Source: Mesorhabditis belari (lineage: Eukaryota > Nematoda > Chromadorea > Rhabditida > Rhabditidae). From it: DNA of 64,000 bases. Shown here in pieces: positions 9,329 through 21,300 of the stretch (its first letter is position 1; every line of letters begins with the position of its first letter). The notes under the pieces were generated by a model. That model was not told where the DNA came from. It did no database searches and was given only the letters and a program-made list of their open reading frames with translations. The stretch is from NCBI GenBank assembly GCA_958450365.1, contig CAUEEP010000741.1, positions 4,629,501 to 4,693,500 on the forward strand. The letters run 5' to 3'. Made by a program: the position numbers and the translations under genes.

Positions 9329-12300
9329 CTAACCGAGTGATGATGTCATAACACTGCTGCTCATTGATGACTCCAATGATCTCCTAGAGTCATCGTTCGA
9401 TTGACCGTTTGTTGTCGGATGAGATGAAACGGAGAGTTGCTGAAAAGCAACGGTAATCTTTTGAAAAACTACCGTAACCTTTTGAAAAGCTACCGTAACC
9501 TTTTGGATAACTACCATAGTCTTTTTAGATCCTTTTAGAAAGCTAGTAACTCTAGTACTAGTAACTGGTAATAAGCAGTAATAGTAACTAAGTAGTAATA
9601 AGTCCGAACATCTTTCTTACCTGATTCACAGCATTCGCGATCGTATTCGGCAAGCTGACCGCACGTTTCATTCGAAATTGTCCACTGTTAAGCCCCAAAT
9701 GTTGCATCCTCGCTTGCCTTTCTTTCCTGGAACCTTTTGGGTAATCATTCAACACCAAGTCACTCACTTTGTGAGCATATTCGTGATAGCCACTTCTTGT
9801 CTCAATCTGTCCAATTTCAGCATTGATTCCACCGTTTGAATGCTTTTTGTGTAGGCCTCAATGTAGGAGAGTTGACGTGTCTCTTTCTCTTGATCGGTCA
9901 ACGAATCGTCTTCGCTTCCAGCCCGGGCAGCCATCATCGCCAAAGTTGATCTGAAAATTGAAGTCACTTTCGTGATTGATATGATCAAATTTTAAGTATT
10001 TCTAGCAGCTTAAAGCTAGTTCTTTATGTTTTACGTTTAAGATTAAGTGTTTATTTGAGTGGATTATAAGAAAATCAAGAGACAAAGCGCTCAAGCCGCA
10101 TTATTCTCTTGGTTTGGTTGTTGTTTAAGTAACACAATGGTGTTATTTAAATCAGAATCGGCCTGGAATCAGCCCCGAACCAGCCCGAATCGATCGGAAT
10201 CAGCCCAAATCGACCCGAATCGACCCGAATCGGCTTGAATCAGCTCGAATCGGCTCGAATCGGCCTGAATCAGCCCAAATCGGCCCGAATCGACCTGGAA
10301 TCAGTCCGAATCGGCTTGAATCGGCCCAAATCGACTCGAATCGGCTTGAATCGGCCTGAATCAGCCCAAATCGACTCGAGTCGGCTTGAATCGGCATGAA
10401 TCGGCTCGAATCAGCCCAAATCGACTCAAATCGACTCGAATCGGCCTGAATCAGCCCAAATCGACTCGAGTCGGCTTGAATCGGCTTGAATTGGCCCGAA
10501 TCAGCCCAAATCGACCCAAATCGGCTCGAATCGATCACGAATGAAAATGTTCCAAGTCTTCAAATAGGCCCCTCATCAATATAGTCTTTTTGAGAACACT
10601 TTTATAAATTTCAGACTACATTACTGATAGACTAAACAATCAAATGTTTCGGGAATCAATTAAAGCTATTCATTTTATTGAGTCTACCTTGCAACTAGGG
10701 TTTCACTAGTCCAAATTTTTAGATGAAGTCGGAAACTAGCCTATCTTGGATTATAAGCATAGGCACAGATTTTATCTCATTTATCATTTACATACTGTTT
10801 TTTCTGGTTAAAAATTCCCTTACCGATCTTCCATGTCGTGCGAAGTTTTCGGAACATGAGCCACAATGTCATACCAGACACTTGTCATGTCGGTGCTTTC
10901 CTGAAAAACCCCCACAATCTTCTATAAAATCATCATTTTTCTTACCGTTCCGACTATTCTCTTCAGAATCCTCTCCGTTATCGACGGTTTTTTGTAGACT
11001 GAGAGACAAATTCGTTTCCTCAACACAATGTCCATCGGTTTTGGGTGAGAGAGGCGAATTAAAACCTGAAATTATAGAATTAATTATATGATAGAATTTG
11101 ATGCATAAACTATGATTCAATTTCTCAAGACTCAGTTTTACCTTCACAATAGCGTAGATTCTTTGCGATCCATCAGTGGCCACATTAAGACACGGTTCGT
11201 CGTGGATCGAGCTGTCCCAAGAACAAGTGGCTGTTGTCTAAAGAATTATGTCCAAAATTACGGTAGCCAGTAGAGGTGAGAATTTTCGGTGTGAACGGCA
11301 ATTGGTGTCCAACGGAAAAATGCCATATCTTTACCAATTTCACTCGAATCTTTTCGTCTTTGATTTCAATCGATAGCAAATTAAATTCTGCGTCAATTGA
11401 TATCAAAATCAAAGAGATTGGAGTGAAATTGACCGAGATATGCCATTTTCTGTTGCACGCCTATTGGCGTTCACACCGAAAATCCCAATCTGTTGCTACT
11501 AATCTAGTAATGAAGATTAGTAGCAACAGATTTCGCTCAGGCCTCAGGATCAGATCCCCGGCAGAGCCGAAGTCAACTGCTGGATGATCTGAGCTGATCA
11601 AATTTATGCCTCTAAATCGCAATCTGTTGATATTAAACTATAAAATTAAGTTTTGTGCACAATTGTACTCTAAAATCTGTATTAGAACAGTGAAATTGAA
11701 TCTAAGATTCGAAGAACAAAAGGATTGTTGAGTATGGACTCAAAAATCCTTTTGATCTTTGCCACCAACCCTCTGAAATTCTCCGCCTTCACCGTTTTCT
11801 CAAAAAAACAAATCTTTTAAAGAAACAAAATCAAATCTTCTAGTGCCAAAAGTAAGCATATTTCACCTAATATATTCCGAGAAAATAAACCCAAAATCTT
11901 TTTGAGAAACCCTTGATCTTGCTTTCGGTTTTTGGTTTTACCCACTTTACTCGAAAATGAATAAAAGTTTTTAAAATCTGACTTAACATGCCAAATCCAG
12001 ACATGAATTACATTTTTGTCACTGAAAATCAAACCGAAATTTCTAATAGAACTCGAGTTATGGTCTGGATAAACAGAAAAACTTGCGATCCAGAAGTGGC
12101 CACATTAAGACATTATATTAGGTTGGTGAATTGAAAACTGCGGGACTTTGAACTAAAATTTATTCAACATAAAACCATAAATTCATTCCAAATAGTTTCC
12201 ATTATTATTGACGACTTGTGCCCTTTTTACAGGCAATTTGCGGATTACTCTTTCGTAGTAGGATTTTGGTTTGTGTGTGAGACAAGTGTGAGACTCAAAA

Positions 12301-15300
12301 ATGGAGGACTGGAGATGGAGACTGGGGATCCCAGTTTGAGCACTTTCTTCAAAAGAAACCCATTTTGGTGTCAATAGAAAAGTTGTAGAGAATCAAAAAT
12401 TAGGCTTATAGCCAAATTTCCAAAAAGATACACTTAGTAGTTTCGCTTAAAATGCAAGTTTTGTGAAAATTCGTAAATTTCGCATTTCTTGAAAACCAGT
12501 TTTTGAATCGTTCTGAAAATTTGGATATAAGCTTGATTTTTGATTCTTTACAACTTTTCCATTGACACCAAAATGGGTTTCTTTTGAAGAAAGTGCTCAA
12601 ACTGTCACATATGACAATAGCCCGCAGTTTTCAACTCACCAACCCAATAATAAGTAAGATTAAGTAAGATTGCTTTCGAGAATTGATTTATATTCAATTG
12701 GTTATCAATTGGTCATCAATTCGTTTGAGAATTGGTTAAGACTGAATTAAAGAAAGTCATTTCAAAACCTACATCAGTTCTTTCCAAAATCGGTAGCAGT
12801 AGCAATGGTCCGCCTTTGTTCTCTTTGGGCAGAATGCAGTTAGCGCCGGGGAGTTGTGGAGAGAATTCTTCGTCTTGAATTTCTCCTACAATAATATTAA
12901 TATTCACAATTCACAGCCTTTAAGAATTCAGTAAAATCTTTTAATTATCAGCTAACTAAATACTTCTGCACACCCTACCAGTCATATCATCTGCGTTCAA
13001 ATCGAGAAAGAGAACGGGCACATGTTGCTCAACACCAAGTGGAGGAATCCTAAATGTATTTGCATACAAATGCACAATCCTATAGGAAAAAAATTCCTTT
13101 TCCTTGACTCTCATCACTCACCAATCACTCGGCGCTCCAGGAATATCAGTGTTTGGTGCTGGAATAGAAAGTGCTGATCTTTCCTCAGCTAGTGACACCC
13201 ATTGACTCATCAATGAATGTTCCCTTTCCGATTCTTTTTCTGATCTTCTCCCGTTTGTCGTAGAAACCTAAAGAATCCATCATTAACAAAATTCTTCTTC
13301 CATTTACCTTGCTGAGTTGCTCTTCAAGATATTTTTGACGGTTTTTCAGAGCTTGAGACCATTGCCGTCGAAGTCTTTCGAGATCCTGGAACAAGGATTA
13401 GTGAAGAGGCAAGAGGCTATAAAAACTTTGTAGAATCAAAAAAATTACCTCTTCTTGGTAGGAGTCAAGAGCTGAATGGGCTCCAGCGACCCTGGTGCAG
13501 ACACAGCCAATACTCACAGAAGTGATAGCTTCAATACTCAATGGAAGACCGCCTCCATTTTGTGGAAGAGAAAGGCCAGCAATGATTCTTCTTTGTTGGC
13601 CCTGAAAGTAATATGCGGAAATGTTTAACACAATGTATCCGGTAGTCTGCTTGGGATCCGGTAGTCTGCCTTTTTAGGTTAGTTATTTTTGGCCTTCCAG
13701 AATTTCCAGAAATTCTCATTAATCTTAATCTGAGCACTCACTTGTTTAAGTTGATACACTCCTCCAGTCGGTACATCAGGTTTTTCCAAGACCTCAACTG
13801 GTGCATAGTTTCCACTGTCGTTGATCTCCATGATTTGAATGGATAACTCGAGTCGTCTTGAGACTTCACGCCAACGATCCTGAAAAGCGAACGGTTGATT
13901 TGTTATGAGATTTTGACTGAATTGACTGGATTAGTAACTTAACAATTAGCTGCGTAATTTGAAAAACAAGGGAAGATTAACTGGCTGAGCCGGCCAAATG
14001 CGATGTGACCTATACCATTCCACGCAGAACTTTATGCTGATTCCGAATTTGTATTCCGTTTTTGCTAAATGACAATGTACCAGGAGTTGGAGGTGTCTAA
14101 AGTTTTTAGGAGTCTGAAAATGTGGTCATTTGGGTTTCCCTTGTGATCATTTGGGTCTTAGAGGTTTCCCTCGTGATCATTTGGATCTTAGAGGTTTCCC
14201 TTATGGTCATTTGGGTCCTAGCGGTTTCCCTTATGGTCATTTGGGTCTTAGAGGTTTCCCTTGTGATCATTTGGGTCTTAACGGTTTCCCTTATGGTCAT
14301 TTGGATCTTAGAGGTTTCCCTTGTGGTCATTTGGGTCTTAGAGGTTTCCCTTGTGGTCATTTGGGTCTTAGCAGCCTCCTTGCGGACCCATTCGAGTCCA
14401 GCCGTGGCCGAGTGGTGGCCGTTTCCAGAGCGAGACCTCACAGGTTCGATCCCCACTTTAGATTTTTCTTTTACTTTTTTCAAGAAGTGCTGACTAGTGT
14501 TCTTTGTGCACGCGGACAAGCGCATTTCATCTATCACATCGTTTTCAACATATAAAGCCATAAGGTAATGTTGTCAGTAATTGTAATTATGCACTAGGTA
14601 ATCGCCATCAACTATTCGTCAGTTCCCATGGGCGGGGGGAGACCAGTAACGTCCGCTGAATTAATTTGAAGCATCTAATTTAATTTTAAACGCTAAGAAC
14701 TTTAACGTTAACTCTAAATCTAAATTAATAGTTTTTAAATTCACTCTAGATTTATATTTATATACCAGAAAAGAATTCATTAATTAACTGTAAGTTTATT
14801 TTTTCCAAGAAATCAACTTTGTAAATGATTTTCCAGTACCCAAAACCCACTTGTAACGTTTTGTTTTTCAGCTCCAACTCCATTCTCATCTCGCTTGAGT
14901 CGAAGCCGCAACTCCTGTGCCCCCAAACCTCAATCGACAATGCATCCTCTTGACAGTACTCCAAAAACTCTTCCGTTACCACCACGTCAAAGTCCTAATA
15001 TAGAGAAATATTTGATTTGATAAATCCATTAGACCTTTTGATGATCGAAAACGAAATTATTTTGATGTACAAGCCCTTCACCCTCGATCGATGGGTCAAA
15101 CGTTGGTGCCACGACAAGCATCTCGCTCAAGTTGAAAAACGAATATTGACAAAAAACAAAGTGAGAAAGATTCGCGGGCAGATTGATCGCTCTCTTTATT
15201 CGGAACTAAAAGAACTTTTTAGGATGATTTAACTTTAGCCGTTTACCCGACAAGTAATCGTTTTCCCAAGCATACTTTCCGGTCTGCCGGGCTCAATTCC

Positions 15301-18300
15301 GCTGTCAGTGCTCTCATTTAGTGAATCGTTTGAAGTGTTGCTTGGAAGGCGATAAACCTCGACATGAAGTCGACCAGCCACTTCACCTTGTTGAGAGATT
15401 ATTGGAACCTGAATGAGTAATTGAATTCAAGCACAGTTTTGAATGGATCAGAGACTATTTAAATATTAGGTTGGTTGATAAGTACGGCTTAATCCTTGAC
15501 TAGAGCTTGACTGACTAGCGTAGCTTGACTGACTAGCGTACTAGAGCTTGACTAACTAGCGTACTAGAGCTAATTTTGACTAGCTAGTGTAATTGTCCTT
15601 CTGTATACATTTTGTAATATAAGCTGGCTAGAAATCAATAACTTCTGCAAGAATTAAGTCAATTATTCTAACATTAAGCTCTTATTGCACGGGATTCTTG
15701 AATAAATGATTGAAAAAACTGACCTGATAATCTAGCTTCAACTCGTGGAAGAGCACCTCCAAGAACACATTCGCCACTCCGACAAGTGAATGATTTTGTT
15801 GAGAATCAAAGAACGGATCAAAAGTGACACTTCCATCGGGTCGTTCCTCGAAACCATTCGGCAACACGCGAATCGGTGAGCATTCAGGAGAGACTTGGGG
15901 TGAATATCTGGAAATGAAAAGATTCAATGAAAAGCAATTTTCCACTCACCTTTCAATTCCATTCAACTTGTCGTTGTAGAGATCTCTCATATCCACTAGT
16001 TTGTTCTCGAGTTGAGTGAGTGACCAGAGTTGGCAGCCGGCCATTCCCACTCTTCGGACAACGACAACGGGCTCACAGACAAAACCACCGTCCTGGAAAA
16101 TGATTAAAATTAAGAAATTTGAGTAGAACGATATCTGAAGTTATTACTAAACTTCAGATATCGTTCTTGTTACTAAACTTGTAATGAAAACATCTGTCGG
16201 TTCTTTTTGCTTTGGCAATTTAAGGTTTTTCGTGTTTTTCTTAGTACCAACCCTTCTATTTTGACTATTTTGATTATCATTCGATGCTGAATCAAATTGT
16301 GCGTCGAATGAAACAAAAATCACCTCAAAATATAATATCCACGCAAAGTTATGAGGCAAAAGGTTAAGTTTCGCCCATAATGGGCGGGGTTTTGATTTTT
16401 AGCCAACAACTTTGCGTGGAGATTATATTTTGAGTTAACTTTGGTATCATTTGACGCACAACTTGATTCAGCATCGAATGATAATCAAAATAGTCAACAT
16501 CGAAGGGTTGGTACTAAGAAAAACACGAAAAACCTTAAATTATCAAAGCAAAAAGGACCAACAGATGTTTTTGTCATAAGTCTACTTGTTACAAATCTAG
16601 AATTGCTATACAAAAGTCTTGAACTCACTTACCTTGATTTTACTTGGTCGTAGATTGCTAGCCGGAATTTGCAGAGTCACATCATACGTTGTCTGTCTCC
16701 GACTATTTGCCAGCTCTCGACTGATCATATTCGCCTCTCTCACCAAGGCATTTGCTCGAACGATCTCTTTCTTCAGTTTCGTCAATGCCTCGGCAAACAT
16801 TTCTTCTCTAAACAAAAACTTATTAATATATTCTTGAAAACAAACCTCTTCTGAGCCCAATAGAAAAATTTGTTTCTAACGCTTTGCCGGGGATTCGTCG
16901 GAAAGCCGAAAGGGGGCAGCGCTGATCCTGGGGTTCCCAAGGGAGTCATTAGACCAAAGCCAGGTGTCATTGGAGTGCAAGGAGTCATGCTGAAGTTTGA
17001 CGTTTAAAATCCGACTTGTTTTCACTCACCCTCCAGCAGTTAGATTTTGAATGTATCGCTCGAATGCCTCGTATTGTTGTTCTAAAGCGGCTTGCTTTTC
17101 TTCTTCGTGTTTCCTGGCCAGTTGCTCCACGTATTGATCGACGTTGGCAGATGAGCCGGAGTTAGCCTAGGAAATTGAATTATTAGGAAAAGGTACAACC
17201 TATTGGCTATATAGCCAGAGCTTTCGCTCTTTATCAAACTTTTGTTTGATAAAGAGCAGAAGCTCTGGCTGTTTGATAAAGAGCAGAATGCTTGTTCTCA
17301 ACTCACCTCATGCCAAGCATCATCATAATCAAAGACGGCACTCTCATCCATGATCGATTGAGCCATGTCTCCCTCGCGGGGACAATTCACTTTGAAGTAA
17401 TGATTGATACCGATGAGGAGACGAAATCCGTGCCGTAATAGGGTCTTGTCCTCGATTTCTTTTCCATTTACACAAATTCTAAAACAGAAACACTTTCATG
17501 ACGATTTTCTGTATTTGTTTGAGTCAAACAAATTTAAAGATTGTGGAACCTTTGATATGCGCGCCGCTCCCCTTGCCATTGTCAATCTAACTTTGAGCTC
17601 AAATATCTTCGTATTAGGTGGTTTAATTTAAATAGCTTTTGTACCAATCAACAGAGAAAGACTTGGCGCATCTAATGGTACCAAAAATCTTTAAATTAAA
17701 CAGCCCAACACCAAGAAATTTGAGTTCAAAGTTAGATTGCCAATGGCGAAGGGGCGGCGCTATCAAATGTCAGATCAAATGTCAAATCCCACTGACCTAG
17801 CCTCTTTCGAAAGTGGAGTGATGTAGAGTCGGTGTCTTCCAAACTCTTCAACAATCTCCAATAGAGCATGGTGCGGCTGAATTCCAAGTCCTTGTAGCAC
17901 AATGTCCGGCCGATCTGATTCCGACTCCACCTCAGAGCTTCCAATGATTGCCACCATCTAAAAATCTCATTTTAAATTTACAATATCCCTTTTACATTGA
18001 GATAATAGACGAGTAGCTCATTCAAAGAAGGATCGGCGTTGAGATTGACTAGGTAGAACTTGTCCTTCATCACTTTGATTCCAGAGCTTTCCACGGAGAT
18101 CCCAATGTTGGCCAGATCTCGTTGTCGTTCCTAGAAAAAAAATTAGAAATGATAGATTCATAGGCATACTTTGTAAACACTGTCGGTTTCTTTTAGCCTG
18201 TCTTCCCAGGATTTGTTCATCTGTTCGACGATTCTTTCCGATTCAGTCAATCGATCTCGAAGCTCTTGCGTTTCCGAGTGTTCTTTCTTTGTTTGACTGA

Positions 18301-21300
18301 TTTGCAAACGGAGTTGTTCGACCTCTTCACGAAGCTCGCGAATGATTTTTGCATTTGGATCCTGAACGAATAAGATTTGAATAAGAAAACGATTGCCTAG
18401 CTATTCTACTTGTTTCAAAACATATCTAGATATTGAGTTATAGCCGTGACCTTTTTCTGACCAAGAATTGAGAATTTGCTGCGAAAAAAGTGAGAAATTA
18501 CTATCATGGACTAAAATAGATGAAGACAATAACTTGAAAATTGATTTTCTAGATAGAATATAGGTTAGTTAGATGACTTTAGGAAGCTACTAGATAAAAG
18601 AGCAGTGTCTGTCTGTACGGGCATTTTCTCGGCCGTATTCTAACAAATAAAGCTAAAACTTCTTTAGAAAACCTTAGAATACAATGTAGTTGTGCCATTT
18701 AAAATAAAAATTTAAAAATGCCAAAGTTGAGCGGCACTATGGGGGATCGAACCCGGCCCACACCCGGCCGTGTGACCCGTAGACCAGCGCGCTCCCGACT
18801 GCACCACGGCGACGGAGCGCTCAGCCGGAAAAACCCGCTGTTAGGCGAGTTTTTTGGCTGGTTTAAGGATATCAGAAGGCAAACCTCGTTGATGACAGCA
18901 TGATTGACGATTTTCTTTGCTCGATCCGCATATCGGAGTGTGCTCAGCGTTTCCTCGTAATTATCGGCAGCTGGGGAAATCGTGGCAATCATCACCGTTC
19001 TCGAGTTTCCCCCAAGATTGTCTTTCAAAAGCCTAAACTCGAAATCATTTACAGTTTTCTTTTCTCTTTCACCAAGTCAACACCGAGTCTCGATACGGAA
19101 TGAATTTGTCCTTTTTGTCTTTGCTCGATCGATCCGCCAATGAAGAAATCACCATTCCGAGGGTTGTCAAAGATCTAAATTTTAATTACCTATCATAGTT
19201 TAAGCTATTCACCGAATTTGCTACTGTTTTTCTAAATGTTTTACTTTTTCTCAGTTATCAGTGTACTTTGTAGTACTTCAAGCAATGTAGTACGGTTATC
19301 GGACATTTGATAGGCACCCCGCCCTTTTTGTCATTAGCAATTCAACTTTGAGCTCAAATATCTTTGTGTTGGGTTGTCGAATTTCTATATTCTTGGTATC
19401 ATTAGATGCGTCAAGTCTTTCTCTATCGATCAGTACAAAAACTATTTAAATTGAACAGCGCAACATCAAGATATTTGAGCTCAAAGTTGGCTTGTCAATG
19501 GCAAAGGGGCGGGACCATTGTGGGACCTTCTATACGCGCCCCGCCCCTTTTGCCATTGACAAGCCAACTTTGAGCTCAAATATCTTGATGTTGCGCTGTT
19601 CAATTTAAATAGTTTTTGTACCAATCGACAGAGAAAGACTTAGCGCATCCAACGATACCAAGAATATCGAAATTGGACAGCCATACACAAAGATATTTGA
19701 GTTCAAAGTTAGATTGCCAATGGCAAAAGGAGGGGAGTGCGTATCAAATGTTCCACAATCATGTAGTTCGGCTCCCAAAATCTCTAGTCGTTCACTAATT
19801 TCCCTAAATCCAAACTCTTGCCCACTTGTTAATGTTTCCTCCTTCTTCAAGCCTTTTCCCAACAGCTCCCGTCTTTCCAGCTCGTTCACTTCCCGCCAAA
19901 TCGACTAACGAGATTTTGGCCACCTTTTCGCCGGAGAACTAAAAAAGCTCTTGAGTTCCTGGGAATTTTTGTTTCAATTTTTGTCTCAATTTTTGTTTGT
20001 TACAACGTCATTTTACTTAAAATTATATTTAGTTAAGTTACTGATAAGATGAAATCAGTAGTAAACTTTTGGTACTTCTTTTGGTAGTTTTAGTACTTCT
20101 TTGATAACTTTAGTACTTCTTTTGGTACTTCTTTTAGCAATTTTGGTACTTCTTTTAGCACTTTTGGTACTTTTGGTACTTTTGGTACGTTTAATACTCC
20201 TTTAGTAAGGGGTAATGATTTTGCCAACTCTGTGTCACTGATTTGGTTACCTTAAACTTGTTCAATCTTGACTTTAAGGCATTATTAGATAGCTTAGACT
20301 TTGTAGATTCTAATAGTTTTGAGTTTTTTTTAAATCTTTCACAGAAAAGGGTCTAAATTGTGGATTGAAGTTGGGCAAAATCATTACTAAACTTTTACAT
20401 TGACAAAGTGGAAGAGAAAACAACGAACTCACCCCATTCTCAGCATCGATTAGCACTTGAGTGAGACGAATGTTGAAAACGGCATGTGATCGACTCGATT
20501 CGGCGTTCATATTTGTCGCGGCAACCGTTCTCGATTTGTTTCCCTCCTCGATTAGAGAAGCGATTTGCTGAAAGAGAAGCGATTTGTTTTCATTTCAATT
20601 CGATTTCAATTGTCTGAAAATAGTTTTTCACTAAAAGATTAGGGTTCTCACTTCGTAACTCGAAACGGCCAACACCGAGAGCCCGTCAACCATTGGACCC
20701 AAGATTTTGTGCTCTCTCACTTTCAGATGACCCTTCTTGGCGCTCTTTGGATCGAGTAAATCTCGAACTTTCTCATTGTAAATCTCCATGTAAGAGACTT
20801 CGACCTGGAATTGGTTTTGCATAATTTTTACATACAATAAAACCAACCAAAAATCTTCTATAGAGGGTGTCTCAAAAGTTCTTTTACTTTTTGTAAACGG
20901 ACAGTTTGACTCGGAAAAGGTGCCATTTTTGAAAAACTAACGCCGGATTATAAAAATTCAGATATTTTTACTTTAACTATACTTTTTTTGCATAAAAGTT
21001 GCAACTCTAAACAACTCTTTGATGAGGATGTGTTAACACATTCGCGACGAGGCGTTTTTTGCGCTACTGCCCCAGTGGACAAGGGGTGTCTCGCAAAGCT
21101 ATTAGCCCCGAAATACACCTCCTATATGTCAAATTTCTAATCAAATCTCTAATCAGTTTTTGAAAATATTGCTGCCTCAAAAAGATATCGGCTCTTTTTG
21201 GCTCGTGAGACAAAACGCCGCATTTCTCTTTCTCCGATGATCTGTTTTCCACGATTTTTGTTTTATTAGATGGAGCTCAGCTAGATGAACATTTCATATC

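Larger units (their letters stand above)
9334..13879 (-). other. klp-4: kinesin sub-feature: C-terminal half, exons 23-34
   Basis: Exons: 13742-13879, 13449-13601, 13308-13385, 13122-13267, 12979-13079, 12773-12885, 11142-11237, 10946-11065, 10824-10900, 9768-9950, 9621-9726, 9334-9439. Recognisable KIF13 blocks are [64 protein letters not shown] and LDRLRQEV. The last two exons are basic then serine-rich ([22 protein letters not shown]), typical of disordered kinesin tails. Confidence 0.85.
14851..17166 (-). other. klp-4: kinesin sub-feature: KIF1B/MAGUK-binding-stalk region, exons 15-22
   Basis: Exons: 17030-17166, 16846-16989, 16633-16807, 15950-16092, 15724-15907, 15247-15408, 15035-15205, 14851-14994. 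Exon 16 is rich in threonine-proline ([20 protein letters not shown]), a possible phosphorylation hub. Exons 17-20 give the KIF1B-type fold ([56 protein letters not shown]). Exons 21-22 give [16 protein letters not shown] and [20 protein letters not shown], which match the KIF13 pattern FVFCQY...TEEFLE...EVWGHR closely. Confidence 0.88.

Noticed and set aside
10200..10538. 112-codon minus-strand frame (FxxIxADSSRF-type repeats)
   Set aside because: Artefact of the 10-bp GAATCGGCYC array in a kinesin intron.
14401..14460. Functional tRNA gene
   Set aside because: A and B boxes are present but there is no pairable acceptor stem; the same holds at 30.3, 35.7, 37.2 and 38.7 kb.
14106..14561. Frames of 120-150 codons on both strands
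   Set aside because: The 30-bp repeat unit has no stops and its length is divisible by three.
15017..15232. Plus-strand 71-codon frame
   Set aside because: Antisense shadow of kinesin exon 21, which is supported by family motifs and phase.
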